This document shows, piece by piece, positions 62,084 through 64,000 of a stretch of 64,000 nucleotides of DNA. The notes under the pieces are model-generated. The model was not told the DNA's origin, searched no databases, and saw only the letters and a program-made list of their open reading frames with translations. The DNA lies in assembly GCF_009917485.1 (NCBI RefSeq), contig NZ_QZDT01000003.1:1-64000 (forward strand), in the 5' to 3' direction. Made by a program: the position numbers and the translations under genes. The DNA comes from Parablautia muri. Lineage in GTDB: Bacteria > Bacillota > Clostridia > Lachnospirales > Lachnospiraceae. Positions within the stretch are counted from its first letter, which is position 1. Every line of letters begins with the position of its first letter.

Positions 62084-63052
62084 TCAGCCTCGGCTCATAC
62101 CCACAATATCCATATGGGACAATGCTTCCTCTATCTCTGACATTTCGCTTTCTGTCAGTTCCACTGTCACTGCTTCAAAATTCTCTTTCACGCGGTCCCT
62201 TTTGGTTGTTCCCGGTATCGGAACCAGATACGGTTTTTTCGTAATCTCCCAGGCAAGCGCAATCTGTGCCGGTGTAGCCTGCTTTCTTTCCGCAAATTCC
62301 GTAATCAAATCCATCAGGGCACGATTATGATCAATTCCTTCTTTCTGAAACAGGTTCATATCCGCCCGCCAGTCGCCTTCACGATATTTTGTTCCGGCAG
62401 CATAGCGGTTGCTGAGATAACCTTTCGCAAGAGGGCAGGCTGACACATAGGTAATTCCAAGTTCTTCACAGAGCGGGAAGTATGTTCCCTCATCCTGCCT
62501 TGCCACAAAGGAATACATGTTTTCAATTGCGGAAATTTTACATACGCTGTGCGCCCTTCGAATATATTCTTCTGGTGCAAAAGAAACGCCCCATGCCCGG
62601 ATTTTTCCGGCCTTTATCAGCTCTGCCATTGTTTGTGCCACTTCCTCCGGCTCTGTCTTTGGGTCAATGCGATGCTGGTAGTATAAGTCAATATAATCCG
62701 TCCCAAGCCTTTTTAAAGATGCGTCCACCTGCTGCCGTATGGAATCACGACTGCTGTTCAAAGCATCCTCATTTCCTGTGAAGAAAGATTCATCCACAAT
62801 GCCAAATTTTGTAGCAATCACTACCTCCTTACGGAAAGGAGCAACCGCCTTTCCAAGATACCGTTCATTTGCTTCCCCGTAAATTGGCGCCGTATCGAAA
62901 AAGGTATATCCTACCTCATGGGCATACCGCATGAGAGATATCATATCCTTTTCTGCCTCCACCACACCATACGAGTGTGTCTGTCCCATGCATCCATATC
63001 CGATTGCTGTTATCGTCATATCTGTCTGTCCAAGCTTTCTTGTTTTTTCCAT
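62084..63052 (-). CDS. Aldo/keto reductase
   Basis: A 322-residue NADPH-dependent oxidoreductase. FFDTAPIYGEANERYLG has the catalytic Asp and Tyr, VVIATKFG the Lys, and LYYQHRID the His. The C-terminal PGTTKRDRVKENF binds the cofactor. It belongs to the YajO/AKR13-like group. Next to a LysR regulator, as often found. Confidence 0.93.
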   Translation of the reverse strand: MEKTRKLGQTDMTITAIGYGCMGQTHSYGVVEAEKDMISLMRYAHEVGYTFFDTAPIYGEANERYLGKAVAPFRKEVVIATKFGIVDESFFTGNEDALNSSRDSIRQQVDASLKRLGTDYIDLYYQHRIDPKTEPEEVAQTMAELIKAGKIRAWGVSFAPEEYIRRAHSVCKISAIENMYSFVARQDEGTYFPLCEELGITYVSACPLAKGYLSNRYAAGTKYREGDWRADMNLFQKEGIDHNRALMDLITEFAERKQATPAQIALAWEITKKPYLVPIPGTTKRDRVKENFEAVTVELTESEMSEIEEALSHMDIVGMSRG

Positions 63053-63112
63053 ATGTAACCACCTTTCTCATCATAAAATTCTACGTGTATGATAGCTTTC
63101 ACACACGTCTTT

Positions 63113-63212
63113 CTATACTCATGTATAGTATGTTTCTTTTTTCCATCTTCCTCAACACCATTTTCACGCACAGTGGTGTTTACGCCACACTTTTTGCAAA
63201 AATGTGGCGTAA
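63113..63212. repeat. Palindromes between spoIVB and the reductase gene
   Basis: CTATAC-TCAT-GTATAG at 63113-63128, and TTACGCCACA (63180-63189) pairing with TGTGGCGTAA (63203-63212). The latter has no T-run, so it may be a binding site or a weak terminator behind spoIVB. Confidence 0.45.
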
Positions 63213-63275
63213 CTTAAGCTGATGCATCCGGTTTTCTTGTATGAGCATACTCACTTGGTTTGCTCTTTGTGGGAA

Positions 63276-64000
63276 TCAATGTACCAGCATTTCCTCAATA
63301 AAAATTCCATATCCTTTGGTAGGGTCCTGAACCAGAACATGTGTAACTGCCCCGACTAATTTGTCATCCTGAATAATCGGGCTTCCACTCATTCCCTGCA
63401 CAATTCCGCCTGTTACCGTAAGCAAATCAGGATCTGTAATTTTGAGAACAATTCCACGATTGATATTGTCATTCTCCAGATTAATATCTGTTATCTCCAC
63501 ATCATAAACTCTGGTGCCATTTCCAAGAGAGCAGATAATTTGCGCCGGTCCTTTTTTTATCTCCTGCTTCAATCCCAAGGGAAGATAATCATAGGTATCA
63601 TCATCTGCAATCTCCGGAATACAGACGCCAAAAATTCCCCGAGCAGTATTGTCTGTAATATCACCCATAACGTTACTATCGTCATATTCGATATAACCCG
63701 TCAATTCTCCCGGAGATCCGCTGGCCCCTCTGGTAATACCAATGATTTCCGTATGGTAAAGTGTTCCGGCTTTTAGCGTCATCAAAGTGCTGGTATCCAC
63801 ATCATTGATACCATGCCCTAAAGCTCCAAAGCATCCGTTTTCATCAATATAGGTCATGGTGCCAACACCTTGTGCATTGTCCCTGACCCAGATTCCCATC
63901 TTATATTCACCATTTTGATTTAATTCAGGGCGAGCTTTTACATCAAGCAACATGTCCCCCCGCTGCACCTTAAATACCAGCTCCTGTCCTTCACTGTACT
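63276..64000 (-). CDS. spoIVB: SpoIVB peptidase, start cut by the window edge
   Basis: The frame runs through the window edge (the last bases read ...YSEGQELVFKVQRGDM). The S55 peptidase domain has FGALGHGINDVDT with the catalytic His, GASGSPGELTG, and VTGGIVQGMSGSPIIQD with the nucleophile Ser. SpoIVB is made in the forespore, secreted, and signals to the mother cell in sporulation. The PDZ domain and signal segment lie outside. spo0A, its usual neighbour downstream, is not here. Confidence 0.93.
   Translation of the reverse strand, partial: YSEGQELVFKVQRGDMLLDVKARPELNQNGEYKMGIWVRDNAQGVGTMTYIDENGCFGALGHGINDVDTSTLMTLKAGTLYHTEIIGITRGASGSPGELTGYIEYDDSNVMGDITDNTARGIFGVCIPEIADDDTYDYLPLGLKQEIKKGPAQIICSLGNGTRVYDVEITDINLENDNINRGIVLKITDPDLLTVTGGIVQGMSGSPIIQDDKLVGAVTHVLVQDPTKGYGIFIEEMLVH

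Noticed and set aside
1-64000. CRISPR arrays, reverse transcriptases, retrons or diversity-generating cassettes
   Set aside because: No regularly spaced repeats and no RT motifs (YxDD) were seen in any translated frame.

Overview
The window looks like a spore-forming Clostridia chromosome, most like the Lachnospiraceae. The evidence is sigK, spoIIP and spoIVB, a single-chain PurL of about 1,277 residues, the hemW-lepA-spoIIP and clpC-radA neighbourhoods, and strong GGAGG-type ribosome sites. Nearly every gene is on the minus strand. Species cannot be set from the sequence alone.

Bases 1 to about 24,315 are one end of a temperate phage or phage-like element. It is inserted in the Mg-chelatase-like gene yifB/comM, which reads normally for 357 codons and then runs into foreign sequence right after its GAMN motif. 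Read right to left, the element has small accessory genes (22.6-24.1 kb), a cargo block (16.0-22.6 kb), a plus-strand repressor (15.2 kb), a 660-base control region, and an early operon: a sigma-like regulator, a DUF3846-type protein, family-A DNA polymerase, a DUF4406-like protein and a D5/VapE-type primase-helicase. Next come a duplicated cluster of tiny genes, an HNH nuclease, the small terminase subunit, two DNA methyltransferases and a DUF4314-like gene that may itself be interrupted at the left edge. No integrase lies at this end, so it must be at the unseen end or missing.

The cargo block is visibly richer in AT than the early operon. It carries a restriction-modification island: a ribbon-helix-helix protein plus a C5 methyltransferase from their own promoter, a convergent NotI-like endonuclease, a small unknown protein and a Vsr mismatch endonuclease. 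Three little-known genes follow: a zincin-like protein, a PD-(D/E)XK nuclease-like protein and a DUF6508-like/glycosylase-like fusion. Separately, a nucleotidyltransferase-like moron with its own promoter and terminator sits between the small terminase and methyltransferase genes. These are the best places to look for an undescribed defence or superinfection-exclusion function.

Bases 24.3-64 kb are core chromosome: sigK, hemW, lepA, spoIIP; purL; a TetR regulator; tRNA-Trp; an LCP cell-wall enzyme; radA, clpC and a GntR regulator; an SH3 membrane protein; a purE-purM-purN-purD operon; an M29-type aminopeptidase; pyrE; recD2; an HD hydrolase; a UroD-family protein; a two-component system next to a triple-PepSY protein; a LysR regulator with an aldo/keto reductase; and the start-truncated spoIVB at the right edge. 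Dispersed palindromic repeats lie between some core genes.
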